A program made the position numbers and the translations under genes. This document shows positions 41,461 through 51,502 of a stretch of 64,000 nucleotides of DNA, piece after piece. Under the pieces are notes generated by a model. That model ran no database searches. It was not told the origin of the DNA and saw nothing but the letters and a program-made list of their open reading frames with translations. Origin of the DNA: Exiguobacterium oxidotolerans JCM 12280 (GTDB taxonomy: Bacteria; Bacillota; Bacilli; Exiguobacteriales; Exiguobacteriaceae); the NCBI RefSeq assembly GCF_000702625.1, contig NZ_JNIS01000001.1, positions 248,001 through 312,000 of the forward strand, in the 5' to 3' direction. Every line of letters begins with the position of its first letter. Positions within the stretch are counted from its first letter, which is position 1.

Positions 41461-42039
41461 TCACCCTCCCCGTGTCGCAAGATCTTCGAGTGTTTTGATG
41501 CCCTCGCGTTCCCACGTCCGCAAAATTTGATTGATATAGGTCATCTTCCGGACGTTATGGTAGACGGCTTCGCGAAGCGCGGCAAGGACTAGCTCTTCCG
41601 CAATGTTTTCAATCGTCAGCCACTGAATGATTTGTTCCATTTGAAACGGCGACATCATTCCGAGTTCCCGTTCGAATTGTTGGAAGACCGATGGATTGAT
41701 CGTATCGAAGTTCGGCGCCTCTTGTTCCGGTGGTGCCATCAATTTTTCATAGAGGGGAACTAACGAATAGCGTTCCGATCCGGCGACATTTTCCATCGCC
41801 AGCAACCCCTTCTGTAACAAACCGAGCGTCGTCTCAATCGTTTCCGTCTCGGACAGCCCGAGACGATTGCTCAATTCTTCCGGTGAAGGCATCTCCATCC
41901 CTTCCGCACGGCAAGCGAACAATTGACCGATTAACGTGAACTCGACGAAGCTGATTCCAAGCCGCTTCGCTTCCGTGAACAATCGTTTCGGAAGCACGAC
42001 GGTCCCTTCTTCGAAAAGTTGGATTAAATTATGATTCAT
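41461..42039 (-). CDS. dnaD: DNA replication protein DnaD
   Basis: A 192-residue initiation protein. An N-terminal winged-helix region (about 1–100) and a C-terminal DDBH2 domain (about 115–192, with YINQILRTWEREGI, the family motif) are present. It remodels DNA at oriC and during primosome assembly. It is shorter than B. subtilis DnaD (232 aa), mainly at the C-terminus. No clear strong Shine-Dalgarno was checked beyond the family-typical start. It lies between asnS and nth. Confidence 0.9.
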   Translation of the reverse strand: MNHNLIQLFEEGTVVLPKRLFTEAKRLGISFVEFTLIGQLFACRAEGMEMPSPEELSNRLGLSETETIETTLGLLQKGLLAMENVAGSERYSLVPLYEKLMAPPEQEAPNFDTINPSVFQQFERELGMMSPFQMEQIIQWLTIENIAEELVLAALREAVYHNVRKMTYINQILRTWEREGIKTLEDLATRGG

Positions 42040-42070
42040 GACACTTCCTCGATTCTTTGAGTCTAAGCAA

Positions 42071-42103
42071 GAAATCGACCCGTCTAAGCGATGGGTCGAT
42101 TTC
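42071..42103 (-). terminator. Hairpin between asnS and dnaD
   Basis: GAAATCGACCC pairs with GGGTCGATTTC. The downstream T tract on the minus strand is poor (TTGCTT), so it may be a partial terminator or mRNA-processing hairpin that lowers dnaD-nth expression. Confidence 0.55.
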
Positions 42104-42111
42104 AGTCTAAA

Positions 42112-43410
42112 TTACGGATACAACCGGTTGAGTAGACGCGGGAATGGAATCGTCTCCCGAACGTGCTCAACGCCCGTGATCCAAGCGACAGTTCGTTCAA
42201 GTCCTAAACCAAAGCCACTGTGCGGTACTGAACCATACTTGCGTGTTTCAAGATACCATTTATAGGCGCCTGTCTCATCCAAGTTATGTTCTTTCATATC
42301 AGCAAGCAGTTTGTCGTAATCTTCTTCACGTTGCGAACCACCGACGATTTCGCCGTATCCTTCCGGTGCAATCAAGTCGTCACACAGAACGAATCCCGGG
42401 TTTTCCGGATCTTCTTTCATGTAGAACGGTTTGATGGCTTTCGGCCAGTGCGTGATGAAGACAGGGCGGGCAAAACTATTTGCGATTGCTGTTTCATGTG
42501 GTGCACCAAAATCATCTCCGAATTCGATGTCATCGAATCCTTGCTCTTTCAACATATCGATTGCTTCCGTATAGCGGACGCGTGGGAATGGTGCTTGAAT
42601 CGTTTCAAGAACCGTCAAGTCACGCCCGAGCAACTCGAGTTCCGCTTTACAGTTCTTCAAGGCGGACTGCACGAGGTGCGAGACATAGTTTTCTTGGACT
42701 TCGAGGTTCATCTCGTGGTCATAGAACGCCATCTCCGGCTCCATCATCCAAAACTCAATCAAGTGACGACGTGTTTTTGATTTTTCAGCACGGAATGTCG
42801 GACCGAATGAGAAGACTTTGCCGAGCGCCATCGCTGCCGCTTCCATGTAGAGTTGACCCGATTGTGACAAGTACGCATCTTCATCGAAGTATTTCGTTTG
42901 GAACAATTCAGTTGTTCCTTCCGGTGCACTACCCGTCAAGATTGGCGGGTCGACTTTGATGAACCCTTCTTGGTTAAAGAACTCGTATGTCGCACGGATC
43001 AATTCATTTCGAACGACCATGACGGCATGTTGGCGTTTTGACCGCAACCAAAGGTGACGGTTGTCCATCAAGAAATCTGTTCCGTGTGCTTTCGGTGTAA
43101 TCGGGTAATCGATTGCTTCATGGATGATTTCAATTGACGTGATCTCCATCTCATGACCAAGTGCTGTCCGCTCACCATCTGATTTGATGACTCCCGTCAC
43201 CCAAAGTGATGATTCTTGCGTCAAGCCTTTCGCTGTTTTGAATAAGTCTTCTCCGACTGTTTCTTTGACGACGACACCTTGCATGAAACCGGAACCGTCA
43301 CGTAACTGAAGGAAGGCGATTTTACCGCTTGAACGTTTGTTCGCTAACCAACAGCCAATCGTGATTTCCTCTCCTACATGTTTTGCTACATCTCGAATCA
43401 TTGCTTTCAA
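42112..43410 (-). CDS. asnS: Asparaginyl-tRNA synthetase
   Basis: A 432-residue class IIb synthetase. An N-terminal OB anticodon domain ([16 protein letters not shown]) precedes the catalytic domain with motif 2 ([20 protein letters not shown]) and motif 3 ([13 protein letters not shown]). The start is TTG at 43410, 9 bases after AGAGGA; it gives the same N-terminus length as B. subtilis AsnS. The next ATG would remove three residues. It is 20 bp downstream of aspB. Confidence 0.96.
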   Translation of the reverse strand: MKAMIRDVAKHVGEEITIGCWLANKRSSGKIAFLQLRDGSGFMQGVVVKETVGEDLFKTAKGLTQESSLWVTGVIKSDGERTALGHEMEITSIEIIHEAIDYPITPKAHGTDFLMDNRHLWLRSKRQHAVMVVRNELIRATYEFFNQEGFIKVDPPILTGSAPEGTTELFQTKYFDEDAYLSQSGQLYMEAAAMALGKVFSFGPTFRAEKSKTRRHLIEFWMMEPEMAFYDHEMNLEVQENYVSHLVQSALKNCKAELELLGRDLTVLETIQAPFPRVRYTEAIDMLKEQGFDDIEFGDDFGAPHETAIANSFARPVFITHWPKAIKPFYMKEDPENPGFVLCDDLIAPEGYGEIVGGSQREEDYDKLLADMKEHNLDETGAYKWYLETRKYGSVPHSGFGLGLERTVAWITGVEHVRETIPFPRLLNRLYP

Positions 43411-43430
43411 AAGTCAACATCCTCTCTAAG

Positions 43431-44612
43431 TTAAACGGCTGTACGAGCCGCGATAAATCCTTCAATCCGGTCGAGCGCTTCTAGGACACGTTTCGGGTCT
43501 GTTGCGTACGATAGACGTACATATTCCGGCGCACCAAATCCTGAACCTGGAATCAAGGCTACTTTTGCTTCTGACAAGACGGCTGTACACCAGTCATCGA
43601 CGTTCGCATAACCACACATCTTCGCTGCCTCTAAGGCATGTGGGAACAAGTAGAAGGCACCTTCCGGCTTCAAGCACGTCAAACCAGGAATTTGAATCAA
43701 GCGTTCGTAAATTTGTTCGAGTCGTTCTTCGAACACGACACGCATCGCTTCGACCGGGGCATCCCCTTCTTCGTAGGCCGCGACAGAAGCAGCTTGCGCG
43801 ATTGACGTCGGGTTCGACGTCGAATGGCTCGCAAGGTTTGTCATTGCGCCGATGATTGCTTTCGGTCCAATCGCATAACCAATCCGCCAGCCCGTCATCG
43901 CATGCGATTTCGAGACACCATTGATGATGATTGTCCGTTCCCGCATTCCTGGAAGTGTCGCAATCGATAAGTGCGTCACACCGTTATACAGTAATTTCTC
44001 ATAAATTTCATCGCTGATGACGAGAATGTCATGTTGAATCGCCATCTCTGCTACCATCTCTAACTCTTCTTTCGTGTAGACCATACCTGTCGGGTTCGAC
44101 GGTGAGTTCAAGACGATTGCTTTCGTTTTCGGTGTGATGTGTTGCTCGAGCAACTCACGTGTCACCTTAAAACGTGACGCTTCCGTCGTCTCTAAAACGA
44201 CAGGTACGCCGTCACTCAACTTGATTTGCTCAGGGTAGCTGACCCAGTACGGAGCAGGAACGATGACTTCATCTTCCGGGTCGAGAATCGCTTGGAAGAG
44301 TGTCGATAAAGCATGTTTCGCACCAGACGCGACCATGACTTCCGAGCGATCATACGATACCCATAAATCGCGACGTGTCTTCTCGATAATCGCGTCTTTC
44401 AACGCAACCGTTCCGCCTGAAGGCGTATACTTTGTATCGCCTGCTTCTGCTGCCGCAAACGCCGCTTGAATGATGAACTCCGGCGTGTTGAAATCCGGTT
44501 CACCAGCCCCAAGACCGATGATATCTTGACCGGATGCCCGCAGTTCCTTCGCTTTCGCCGTGATGGCAAGCGTTGTAGAAGGCGTCAATTGTTGTACGCG
44601 TTTTGATAACAT
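43431..44612 (-). CDS. aspB: Aspartate aminotransferase AspB
   Basis: A 393-residue class I PLP aminotransferase, the same length as B. subtilis AspB. SNPTGMVY holds the PLP-contacting Asn, SDEIYEKLLY the Asp, and NGVSKSHAMTGWRIGY the PLP lysine. It interconverts aspartate and oxaloacetate. ATG 44612 follows AAGGAG. Gene order tseB-aspB-asnS links aspartate supply to asparaginyl-tRNA synthesis. Confidence 0.95.
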   Translation of the reverse strand: MLSKRVQQLTPSTTLAITAKAKELRASGQDIIGLGAGEPDFNTPEFIIQAAFAAAEAGDTKYTPSGGTVALKDAIIEKTRRDLWVSYDRSEVMVASGAKHALSTLFQAILDPEDEVIVPAPYWVSYPEQIKLSDGVPVVLETTEASRFKVTRELLEQHITPKTKAIVLNSPSNPTGMVYTKEELEMVAEMAIQHDILVISDEIYEKLLYNGVTHLSIATLPGMRERTIIINGVSKSHAMTGWRIGYAIGPKAIIGAMTNLASHSTSNPTSIAQAASVAAYEEGDAPVEAMRVVFEERLEQIYERLIQIPGLTCLKPEGAFYLFPHALEAAKMCGYANVDDWCTAVLSEAKVALIPGSGFGAPEYVRLSYATDPKRVLEALDRIEGFIAARTAV

Positions 44613-44626
44613 GTCGCACACTCCTT

Positions 44627-45094
44627 TTAGTTAATCCGTAGTCGTTTGATGAAAGATCCCTCTTGATACGTATAGTACGAATATTCATAGCCCGTCTCGG
44701 TTTCCGCGACGATCTCAATTAAGGCGCGATCTTCGAAACCATATTTCGTGGAAACGATTTTTCCTTGATCTCCACTTTGACGAATGACTTCATCCACCTT
44801 AATGCCGTCTTTAACCGGGCGTGTCTCAATCTTACCTTTTGACGGGACGAAAGCGCGTAACGCCTCTCCCTCTTTTTTAATCGAGAAGACGGTATACTGG
44901 TCTTTTCCGTTAAAGACATTTTCGAATGTCACGGCGTCCGGGGCCATTTCTTGTGTTAAGCGTTTTTCTGCCCGCTTGACGACTTCTTGTTCTCGTCCCT
45001 TTGCTTCACCAACCGTTAACTGGTAGATTCCTGTACCGATTAGCGTAAGCAAAAGAACGACCGAAATCAAACCGATGGCGATTTTCCACTTCAT
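44627..45094 (-). CDS. tseB: Cell-wall elongation regulator TseB (YpmB)
   Basis: A 155-residue protein with one N-terminal membrane helix (about 5–27) and an external domain of cystatin-like pattern (DUF5590). B. subtilis YpmB (TseB) interacts with the elongation transpeptidase PBP2A. It overlaps ypmA by 4 bp (ATGA) and precedes aspB by 14 bp. Confidence 0.85.
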   Translation of the reverse strand: MKWKIAIGLISVVLLLTLIGTGIYQLTVGEAKGREQEVVKRAEKRLTQEMAPDAVTFENVFNGKDQYTVFSIKKEGEALRAFVPSKGKIETRPVKDGIKVDEVIRQSGDQGKIVSTKYGFEDRALIEIVAETETGYEYSYYTYQEGSFIKRLRIN

Positions 45095-45261
45095 GTGCGG
45101 TAGATGGTGAAGACCATCTGCTCCTTGTCTTTCTCATCTAGCGCTAAACCAAACATTAAGTCCTCCGTTTTTAACGTGCGATTCAATAAGTCTACGATTT
45201 TGTACGTATCGTCATGGCGATTGACCTTGACCGTTGCGAGTGTCTCGATTTTCGAATCCAT
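45091..45261 (-). CDS. ypmA: YpmA, small protein of family DUF4264
   Basis: A 56-residue protein, MDSKIETLATVKVNRHDD at the start and ending in VFTIYRT. GGGAGG lies 7 bases before the ATG and the stop overlaps the tseB start by 4 bp. Its place between dinG and ypmB is the same as in B. subtilis. A TATAAT on the minus strand (45291–45296), 30 bp before the ATG, could be its -10 box, with a poor -35. Function unknown. Confidence 0.85.
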   Translation of the reverse strand: MDSKIETLATVKVNRHDDTYKIVDLLNRTLKTEDLMFGLALDEKDKEQMVFTIYRT

Positions 45262-45322
45262 CTTATATCCTCCCTCATTTTTCTTAACCTATTATAATGC
45301 GATAATGGTTATTTTAATAGAC

Positions 45323-48136
45323 TCAATCCGTATCATTCAAGAACAATTCGAGTTCTGCCGTCAATTCTTGAAGTGGTTTTGATAAAACAGGTACATTTGG
45401 CAAACTTGAAACAAAACGTTTTCCGTAACGCGTCGTCTCGATTCGACGGTCAAACACGAACACGACACCACGGTCATTCGTCGTTCGAATCAAACGACCG
45501 AACCCTTGTTTAAAACGAATAATCGCTTGCGGTAAGCTGTATTCGAAAAACGAAGATTTACCTTGTTGTTCGATTTGTTCCGATCGTGCCTGAACGATGG
45601 GTTGGTCAGGCGGTGCGAATGGTAGACGAACGATGACAAGACAACTTAAGTCGTCACCCGGAACATCGATCCCTTCCCAAAAACTCGCAGTCCCAAAAAG
45701 AATGCAGGCATCGAGTTGCTTAAACTGTTTCATCAAGCGCTGCCGGGATCCTTGCGTGATGCCTTGCGACAGCAACGTAAAACGTGCCGGAAGTGCCTGC
45801 TTCGTCGCATCATGCGTTTGTCGCAACATGTCATTGGATGTGAACAAAACGAGCATCCGCCCTTCCGTCACTTCAGCGATTTCGATGATTGCTTCCGCAA
45901 TCGTTTCGGCATATTTCGCAGGTGGGACGTCCTGCAGTAACGGCAAGTCCGTCGGAACCATCAGCCGGACTTTTTCCGCGTACCCGAATGGTGACGGGAC
46001 AATGAACCGCCGTGTCTCGAGTTCGCTTAAACCAAGCCGCTTTTCAATGAATTGAAACTTATTCGAGACCGTCAACGTGGCGGATGTCAAAATGCTCGTC
46101 CGTTTCGAGAAAACATCCCGGTATAAGCGTTCTGAAATATCGATTGGTTGCGTATAAATCCGTGTCAACTTCCGATTTTTTGCAGTCGTCTCAATCCAGG
46201 ATACTGTTTCATCATGAGGCGCGAGCATCGTCTCAAAAATCGCATTCTCGACATCCTCGATTTGACCGATCACGGATTTGAGATCCGCGACGACGGACCG
46301 TTCCCGGTAACTCATGTGTTCGCGTTGATCGTGGAATAATTTATGAATCGCCCGAATCGCTTGTCGTAATCGACGTAAGACCAATTCGACCCGTTTCGCA
46401 CTTTCCTGAACGGCCCGCATCGAATGATCGAGTCGTTTGAAGCGGACCGTGACACGCCCTTCCCGTCGCTCTTTCCGGGAAGAGAGATCAAGTCCATAGG
46501 CTTGGATGATCATCAACAGGTTATCTGCCTCTTCGATTAGCTCCGTCATCGTCTCATCGATCACTTCACTATGCGCTTCGACCATCTCCGTCAAATCAAA
46601 CTGATCGGAGAGGCTGACGAGACGCGTCAACGATTTTTTATCCGCGGAGAATCCGAGTTGTCTAAAAATCCGGTCGAATGAATGCCCGTCGAAGACGAGT
46701 CCGAAATGGTGGCTCGCGACTTCCTCGATTTGATGGGCCTCATCTAAAATCAACGGACAGCCTTTCGGTAAGACACCCGCCTCATACTGAATATCACTAA
46801 ACAATAAGGCGTGGTTCGTGACGATGATCGTCGCGTCCTTCGCTCTACGGACGGCATGTTGGAAAAAGTCACGGCTAAACCATGGATCGAATCGCCCGAG
46901 TTGCGACTGGCTATCCGACTGGATCAACTGTTTGATGGCGATGTTCCCTTGTGCTGCTCCACCAGGAAGACTGACTTCTTCCAAGTCTCCCGTCGTCGTT
47001 TCAGTCAACCAAACGAGCAATGTTGCTTTCGCTAACGTAAAATTATACGGTTCTTCTGTTTCATTCAGGAAAAACTCGAATTTACGTAAATCAATATAAT
47101 TGTTCCGCCCTTTGAGCAATGTAATGTCGACTGGGGCATCGAACAGTTGACGCAACAGCGGTAAATCACGGGCGAACAGTTGCTCTTGCAGTTGAATCGT
47201 ATGTGTACTGACGATAATCGGCGTCTCGTGTTCAATCGCATAATGTGTCGCCGGAACAAGATAGCCAAGAGATTTTCCGGTACCCGTCCCAGCTTCGACG
47301 AGCAATGGTACTTCTTGATCAAGTGATTGATAGACATGGCGCATCATCTCAAGTTGACCGGTTCGTTGTTCATAGCCGTTGAATAGCTTTGGAAAGATTT
47401 CTTGATTCAAGTGATCAACGAACGGTCCGAATGGCTGGAGTTCCGACCGGTTCGGCATCAGTTCCGGATCAAGACGTTTTTTCAGCACAATCTTTCGGAA
47501 CGAATCGAACCGATCGTCTGTCTCGATGCCGACGGCTTGAATCGCAAAATCAATCTCTTCTTCCATCGCGCTGAATAATTTTGGGGCTAAGCGACGCAAC
47601 TGTTTTAATGTATCGAGCGGTAGCTCGCGAAGTCGACTTAACAGTTCGAGTAATAATTCTGCCGTCGCTTCTGCATCGCTGCCCGCCCGGTGAGCTTCTT
47701 GATGCGTCAACTGTAAACTTTCCGTCAAGTGCGATAAGGAGTGACTCTCTGCCGTCGGTAATAGAATCCGTGCCAGTTCGACCGTATCGATGACGGGACC
47801 GGTATACGGTAAGTAACCTTCTTCTTCAAGCGCTTCATTTAAAAATGTTAAATCGAATTGGACATTGTGCGCGACAAACACTCCGCCATCTAACATCGAG
47901 AGGACGCGCGGTGCAATGACATCAAATGTGTCTGCGTCCCTTACATCTAAATCGGATATTCCTGTCAATTGCGAGATGAACGGCGGAATCGGCTTTTTCG
48001 GTCGAACGAAAGCCGACAGACGTTCCGTCACTTGCCCTTGTTCGACGACCGCTACGCCGATTTCAATCATCTCATCTCCAGCTTTAATCGAATGACCTGT
48101 CGTCTCTAGGTCGATCACCACATACTTCTTCTCCAC
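45323..48136 (-). CDS. dinG: ATP-dependent exonuclease/helicase-like DinG
   Basis: A 937-residue protein of the Gram-positive DinG type. An N-terminal DEDDh exonuclease domain (VVIDLETTG at 6–14, then VAHNVQFD) is fused to an XPD-like helicase region with Walker A EAGTGTGKS near residue 280, LDEAHQ near 460 and the motif VI region GRLIRT. In related species the N-terminal domain is a 3'-5' exonuclease and helicase activity is weak or absent; the four Fe-S cysteines of E. coli DinG are not seen. It starts the ypmA-tseB-aspB-asnS direction of transcription. Confidence 0.92.
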   Translation of the reverse strand: MEKKYVVIDLETTGHSIKAGDEMIEIGVAVVEQGQVTERLSAFVRPKKPIPPFISQLTGISDLDVRDADTFDVIAPRVLSMLDGGVFVAHNVQFDLTFLNEALEEEGYLPYTGPVIDTVELARILLPTAESHSLSHLTESLQLTHQEAHRAGSDAEATAELLLELLSRLRELPLDTLKQLRRLAPKLFSAMEEEIDFAIQAVGIETDDRFDSFRKIVLKKRLDPELMPNRSELQPFGPFVDHLNQEIFPKLFNGYEQRTGQLEMMRHVYQSLDQEVPLLVEAGTGTGKSLGYLVPATHYAIEHETPIIVSTHTIQLQEQLFARDLPLLRQLFDAPVDITLLKGRNNYIDLRKFEFFLNETEEPYNFTLAKATLLVWLTETTTGDLEEVSLPGGAAQGNIAIKQLIQSDSQSQLGRFDPWFSRDFFQHAVRRAKDATIIVTNHALLFSDIQYEAGVLPKGCPLILDEAHQIEEVASHHFGLVFDGHSFDRIFRQLGFSADKKSLTRLVSLSDQFDLTEMVEAHSEVIDETMTELIEEADNLLMIIQAYGLDLSSRKERREGRVTVRFKRLDHSMRAVQESAKRVELVLRRLRQAIRAIHKLFHDQREHMSYRERSVVADLKSVIGQIEDVENAIFETMLAPHDETVSWIETTAKNRKLTRIYTQPIDISERLYRDVFSKRTSILTSATLTVSNKFQFIEKRLGLSELETRRFIVPSPFGYAEKVRLMVPTDLPLLQDVPPAKYAETIAEAIIEIAEVTEGRMLVLFTSNDMLRQTHDATKQALPARFTLLSQGITQGSRQRLMKQFKQLDACILFGTASFWEGIDVPGDDLSCLVIVRLPFAPPDQPIVQARSEQIEQQGKSSFFEYSLPQAIIRFKQGFGRLIRTTNDRGVVFVFDRRIETTRYGKRFVSSLPNVPVLSKPLQELTAELELFLNDTD

Positions 48137-48198
48137 GACTTATCTCCACCTTTAACCATCCATCTGTTACGTATCGAACTTCTCATGTTTCATCTTAA

Positions 48199-48232
48199 CA
48201 AAAATAGAGACCCGAATGTGTTCCGGGTCTCT
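48199..48232 (-). terminator. Terminator of the panBCD operon
   Basis: On the minus strand AGAGACCCG pairs with CGGGTCTCT and runs into ATTTTTG. Confidence 0.8.
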
Positions 48233-48237
48233 GAATT

Positions 48238-48621
48238 TCATAAGATCGTATGCGCGATTTCTTGAGAAAGCATCTGTTTGATGTTATTTGTTTCATCGAG
48301 AACAGCCACCTTTGGCTCGTGGACGAGGATTTCTTCATTCGTCAATTGTGCATATGCCATGATGATGACTTCGTCTCCAACTTGGAAATGGCGAGCGGCC
48401 GCACCATTCAAACAAATGACACCAGAGCCACGTTCACCCTTGATCGCATACGTTTCGATCCGGGCACCATTTTGATTGTTCGTCACTTGAACTTTTTCAT
48501 TTTCAAAGATTCCGACTGCATCAAGCAAATCTTCATCAATCGTGATGGAACCGACGTAATGGAGGTTCGCCTCCGTCACTCGAGCTTTGTGTAGTTTAGC
48601 GTGCATGAATGTCCGTAACAT
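48238..48621 (-). CDS. panD: Aspartate 1-decarboxylase
   Basis: A 127-residue pro-enzyme that makes beta-alanine from aspartate. The self-cleavage site G24-S25 is seen in HYVGSITID; cleavage makes the pyruvoyl group. Last gene of panB-panC-panD, 3 bp after panC. Confidence 0.96.
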   Translation of the reverse strand: MLRTFMHAKLHKARVTEANLHYVGSITIDEDLLDAVGIFENEKVQVTNNQNGARIETYAIKGERGSGVICLNGAAARHFQVGDEVIIMAYAQLTNEEILVHEPKVAVLDETNNIKQMLSQEIAHTIL

Positions 48622-48624
48622 AAA

Positions 48625-49455
48625 TCATGCTCCTCTCGTATAAAGTAAATTATCAATCAAGCGTGCTGATTCAAACTGAACCGCGACGGCTAATAAAATC
48701 GTTTTCGTTTCTGCTGTAACCGGTCCGAGCGTCGGATAGTCGACCGCTTCGACATAATCAAGCGCTGTTCCCTCAAGATGCAAAGCATCTTTCGTCCGTT
48801 CGACGACTTCCTCGACGGCTGTGCCTGCTTCAAGTAACGCGTTTGCTTGCTGTAGAGCTTGTTGCAAACGCGGTGCTTGACTGCGTTCTTGCTCAGACAG
48901 ATAGACATTTCGTGAGGACTTTGCGAGACCGTCCGCTTCCCGGATAATCGGACACCGTTTAATCTCGACCGGAACGAAATAATCTGCGACATACCCTTCA
49001 ATCAAAGCTAACTGCTGAGCATCTTTCAGTCCGAAATACGCACGGGTCGGACGCACGATGTTCAACAGTTTACTGACGACCGTCAAGACACCATCGAAAT
49101 GTCCTGGTCGTGACGCACCACAAAGGACATCGTCGCCTGTTCTGACCATCACGCGTGCCATATCGAGCGGATACATTGTCTCATTCGTCGGATAAAATAC
49201 ATAATCGACCCCTGCTGCACGCGCCAACTGTTGGTCGCGTTGTTCGTCACGTGGATACCGTTCTAAATCTTCATTCGGTCCGAATTGTGTCGGGTTGACG
49301 AAGATGCTTAACACAACGATTTCATTTTCGCGGCGTGCTTGTTCAAGCAATGATCCGTGTCCTTCATGTAAAAACCCCATCGTTGGGACAAACCCAATTG
49401 AGTCATAGGCTGCTAATTCTTGCCGTAGTTCGTCGATGTCTTGAATGACTTTCAT
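48625..49455 (-). CDS. panC: Pantothenate synthetase
   Basis: A 276-residue ATP-dependent ligase joining pantoate to beta-alanine. The nucleotidyl-transfer motif [10 protein letters not shown] (about 24–33) and the pantoate/ATP loop FGLKDAQQ are present. Its start overlaps panB by 4 bp (ATGA). Second gene of the operon. Confidence 0.96.
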   Translation of the reverse strand: MKVIQDIDELRQELAAYDSIGFVPTMGFLHEGHGSLLEQARRENEIVVLSIFVNPTQFGPNEDLERYPRDEQRDQQLARAAGVDYVFYPTNETMYPLDMARVMVRTGDDVLCGASRPGHFDGVLTVVSKLLNIVRPTRAYFGLKDAQQLALIEGYVADYFVPVEIKRCPIIREADGLAKSSRNVYLSEQERSQAPRLQQALQQANALLEAGTAVEEVVERTKDALHLEGTALDYVEAVDYPTLGPVTAETKTILLAVAVQFESARLIDNLLYTRGA

Positions 49456-50291
49456 TCTTTACCGCCTCCATAAAGCGAATCGATCAATTCTTCATCCATC
49501 GTGAACGTATGTTCAATAGATGGGAATACACCTTGTTTTACTTCTTCGACGTAGCTAGCAATCGCTGCTGTCCCTGACGTATTCCAGTCCGTATACGCTT
49601 TAACAAACTTCGGTAGACGTCCAACACCATATGTCAGGATGTCATGGTAGACGAGGACTTGTCCATCGACATCAACGCCGGCACCAATTCCGATGACAGG
49701 AATCTGAAGTAATTCGCTGACTCGTTTCGCAAGTTGGTGCGGGACACATTCTAGGACGAGCATCTTCGCACCGGCTTGTTCCGCTGCTAAACTGTCTGCA
49801 ATCAACTGTTCAGCTGCTGCAAGCGATTTTCCTTGTACTTTAAAACCTTCGAGTACGCCAACGGATTGGGGTGTCAATCCAAGATGTGCGACACAAGGCA
49901 TCCCTGCGTCCGTCAAGCGACGAATCGTCGTCAAGATGTCGCCTGCACCTTCAAGTTTCAAGGCATCAGCCTGACTTTCTTGAAAAATACGTGCCGCAGC
50001 ATCAAGCGTCCGGTCGAACGAACCGTGGTAACTTGCGAACGGCATGTCAACGACCATGAACGTCTTCGGTGCCCCACGCCGAACAGCTCGTGCGTGATGA
50101 ATCATGTCCTCAACCGTCACGGCAATCGTCGAATCATATCCTAAAATTACGTTTCCAAGCGAATCACCGACGAGTAAGAGATCGACGGCTCCTGCTTCTG
50201 CTAATTTCGCTGACGGATAATCATACGCCGTCAACATAACAAGTTTTTCTCCTGTTGCTTGCTTTTTTAATAAAGGTGTCATTGTGTGCAT
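49452..50291 (-). CDS. panB: Ketopantoate hydroxymethyltransferase
   Basis: A 279-residue enzyme adding a hydroxymethyl group from methylene-tetrahydrofolate to ketoisovalerate. [27 protein letters not shown] and MPFASYHG carry the metal and substrate residues. ATG 50291 follows AAGGAG; the 32 upstream codons in frame belong to the leader and are unlikely to be translated. The leader contains a terminator-like hairpin. Confidence 0.95.
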   Translation of the reverse strand: MHTMTPLLKKQATGEKLVMLTAYDYPSAKLAEAGAVDLLLVGDSLGNVILGYDSTIAVTVEDMIHHARAVRRGAPKTFMVVDMPFASYHGSFDRTLDAAARIFQESQADALKLEGAGDILTTIRRLTDAGMPCVAHLGLTPQSVGVLEGFKVQGKSLAAAEQLIADSLAAEQAGAKMLVLECVPHQLAKRVSELLQIPVIGIGAGVDVDGQVLVYHDILTYGVGRLPKFVKAYTDWNTSGTAAIASYVEEVKQGVFPSIEHTFTMDEELIDSLYGGGKE

Positions 50292-50333
50292 GTGTGTTCT
50301 CTCCTTCGTTAGTGTAGAGAGGACAAAAGGAAA

Positions 50334-50371
50334 CGCCTTCCTTCCTAAAAATACCCATAGGAAAGAAGGCG
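50334..50371 (-). promoter_or_regulatory. Attenuator-like hairpin in the panB leader
   Basis: On the minus strand CGCCTTC–TTCCTA pairs with TAGGAA–GAAGGCG over 13 pairs with one mismatch, then TTTCCTTTT. It lies between the promoter and panB, about 40 bp before the ATG, so it cannot end an upstream gene. A candidate 44-codon frame starting at 50479 stops (TAG, 50345–50347) within the hairpin. Confidence 0.55.
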
Positions 50372-50489
50372 TGAATAAGTGCAACATCGTCCTTCTGTCC
50401 CTGTCCGAAATAGGATCAAGGCAGGTCGTACTAGCGATAAAAAAAGTTTTCTACCGGTATGACTCCTAACGGCTATCATCCTTCGCCTT

Positions 50490-50519
50490 ATTATACATGA
50501 TTCAAATTGGCAACTGCAA
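50490..50519 (-). promoter_or_regulatory. Promoter of panBCD
   Basis: On the minus strand TTGCAG (50514–50519), 18 bp, TATAAT (50490–50495). It gives a leader of about 190 nt. Confidence 0.65.
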
Positions 50520-50530
50520 ACGTCGGGATT

Positions 50531-51502
50531 TTAGTTTTCTGCCCAGTAGACGAGTTCCGCCGAATGGAATGCTTCCATTCCTTGGTCCGTTTCGACCATC
50601 AGCGTTCCATCGGCACGAATTCCGCGCAAATAACCAGACAAGGTTTGTTGACGCGAGCGTAGTGTAACGGGTTGATTGAGCTTATCCGCAAGATGTTCCC
50701 ACGCTTCGACAAAAGAGCCGAATCCATCGACCAACCACCGTTCGTACATCTGCTCAAACTGATTTAAGAAGGATGCAACGATTTCTGCCCGCCGAAACGT
50801 TCGATTGGTCGCGAGTTTAAGGGACGTCGCCCGATCAGCGATTGCCGTACTGAAGACGTCATGGTGGACATTGATTCCAATTCCAATGATGACCGAGCTG
50901 ATCCGGTTTGCTTCCGTCTGCATTTCCGTCAAAATCCCTGCGACCTTTCGACCATCAATCAATAAATCATTCGGCCATTTGATTGTCACTGGCACGTCGA
51001 ACTCACGTAAAGATGTCGCTAGGGCAATGCCGGACACGAGTGTTAATTGTCCAGCTTGATCGAGCGGGACGTCTGGTCTTACTATCAAACTCATTGCAAT
51101 TCCATTCCCTTTCGTCTCGTGCCAGACACGACCGAGCTGTCCGCGCCCACTCGTCTGGTAGTCACAGACGACGAGTTTCCCTTCTTTGACCTGCTGTTGT
51201 GCTAAATCATGCGCAATCCGTTGCGTCGTCTCCGTCTCCTCGACATGAAAAATATCGCGTCCGAGAAATTTCGTCTGTAAGTACTGTTCGATTGCAAGTG
51301 CTGTTAAATGATCACCACGATCGACGAGGTGGTACCCGGTTTTTTTATTCGATTCAATCGCGTACCCTGCTTCTTTTAAGGACGCAATTTGTTTCCAAAT
51401 AGCGGTACGTGAAATATTTAACTGGTCAGCTAAATCTTGACCTGAAATCCAATCCGTCTGCATCAATCGTTGCAAGATTAAGTCTCGTGTTGATTTTTCC
51501 AT
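50531..51502 (-). CDS. birA: Biotin-protein ligase / biotin operon repressor BirA
   Basis: A 323-residue group II ligase. An N-terminal winged helix (ISGQDLADQLNISRTAIWKQI, about 18–38) allows DNA binding. The catalytic domain has GRGQLGRVWH for biotinyl-AMP binding and IKWPNDLLIDGRKVAGIL. It charges biotin to carboxylases and can repress biotin genes. It overlaps cca by 25 bp and ends before the panB promoter. Confidence 0.94.
   Translation of the reverse strand: MEKSTRDLILQRLMQTDWISGQDLADQLNISRTAIWKQIASLKEAGYAIESNKKTGYHLVDRGDHLTALAIEQYLQTKFLGRDIFHVEETETTQRIAHDLAQQQVKEGKLVVCDYQTSGRGQLGRVWHETKGNGIAMSLIVRPDVPLDQAGQLTLVSGIALATSLREFDVPVTIKWPNDLLIDGRKVAGILTEMQTEANRISSVIIGIGINVHHDVFSTAIADRATSLKLATNRTFRRAEIVASFLNQFEQMYERWLVDGFGSFVEAWEHLADKLNQPVTLRSRQQTLSGYLRGIRADGTLMVETDQGMEAFHSAELVYWAEN

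Noticed and set aside
42286-42959. Long plus-strand frames opposite asnS
   Set aside because: The opposite strand is a full, motif-complete synthetase gene; the frames lack ribosome sites and protein-like composition.
43411-43430. T-box control of asnS
   Set aside because: Only 20 bp separate aspB and asnS, and no T-box sequence is present before aspB.
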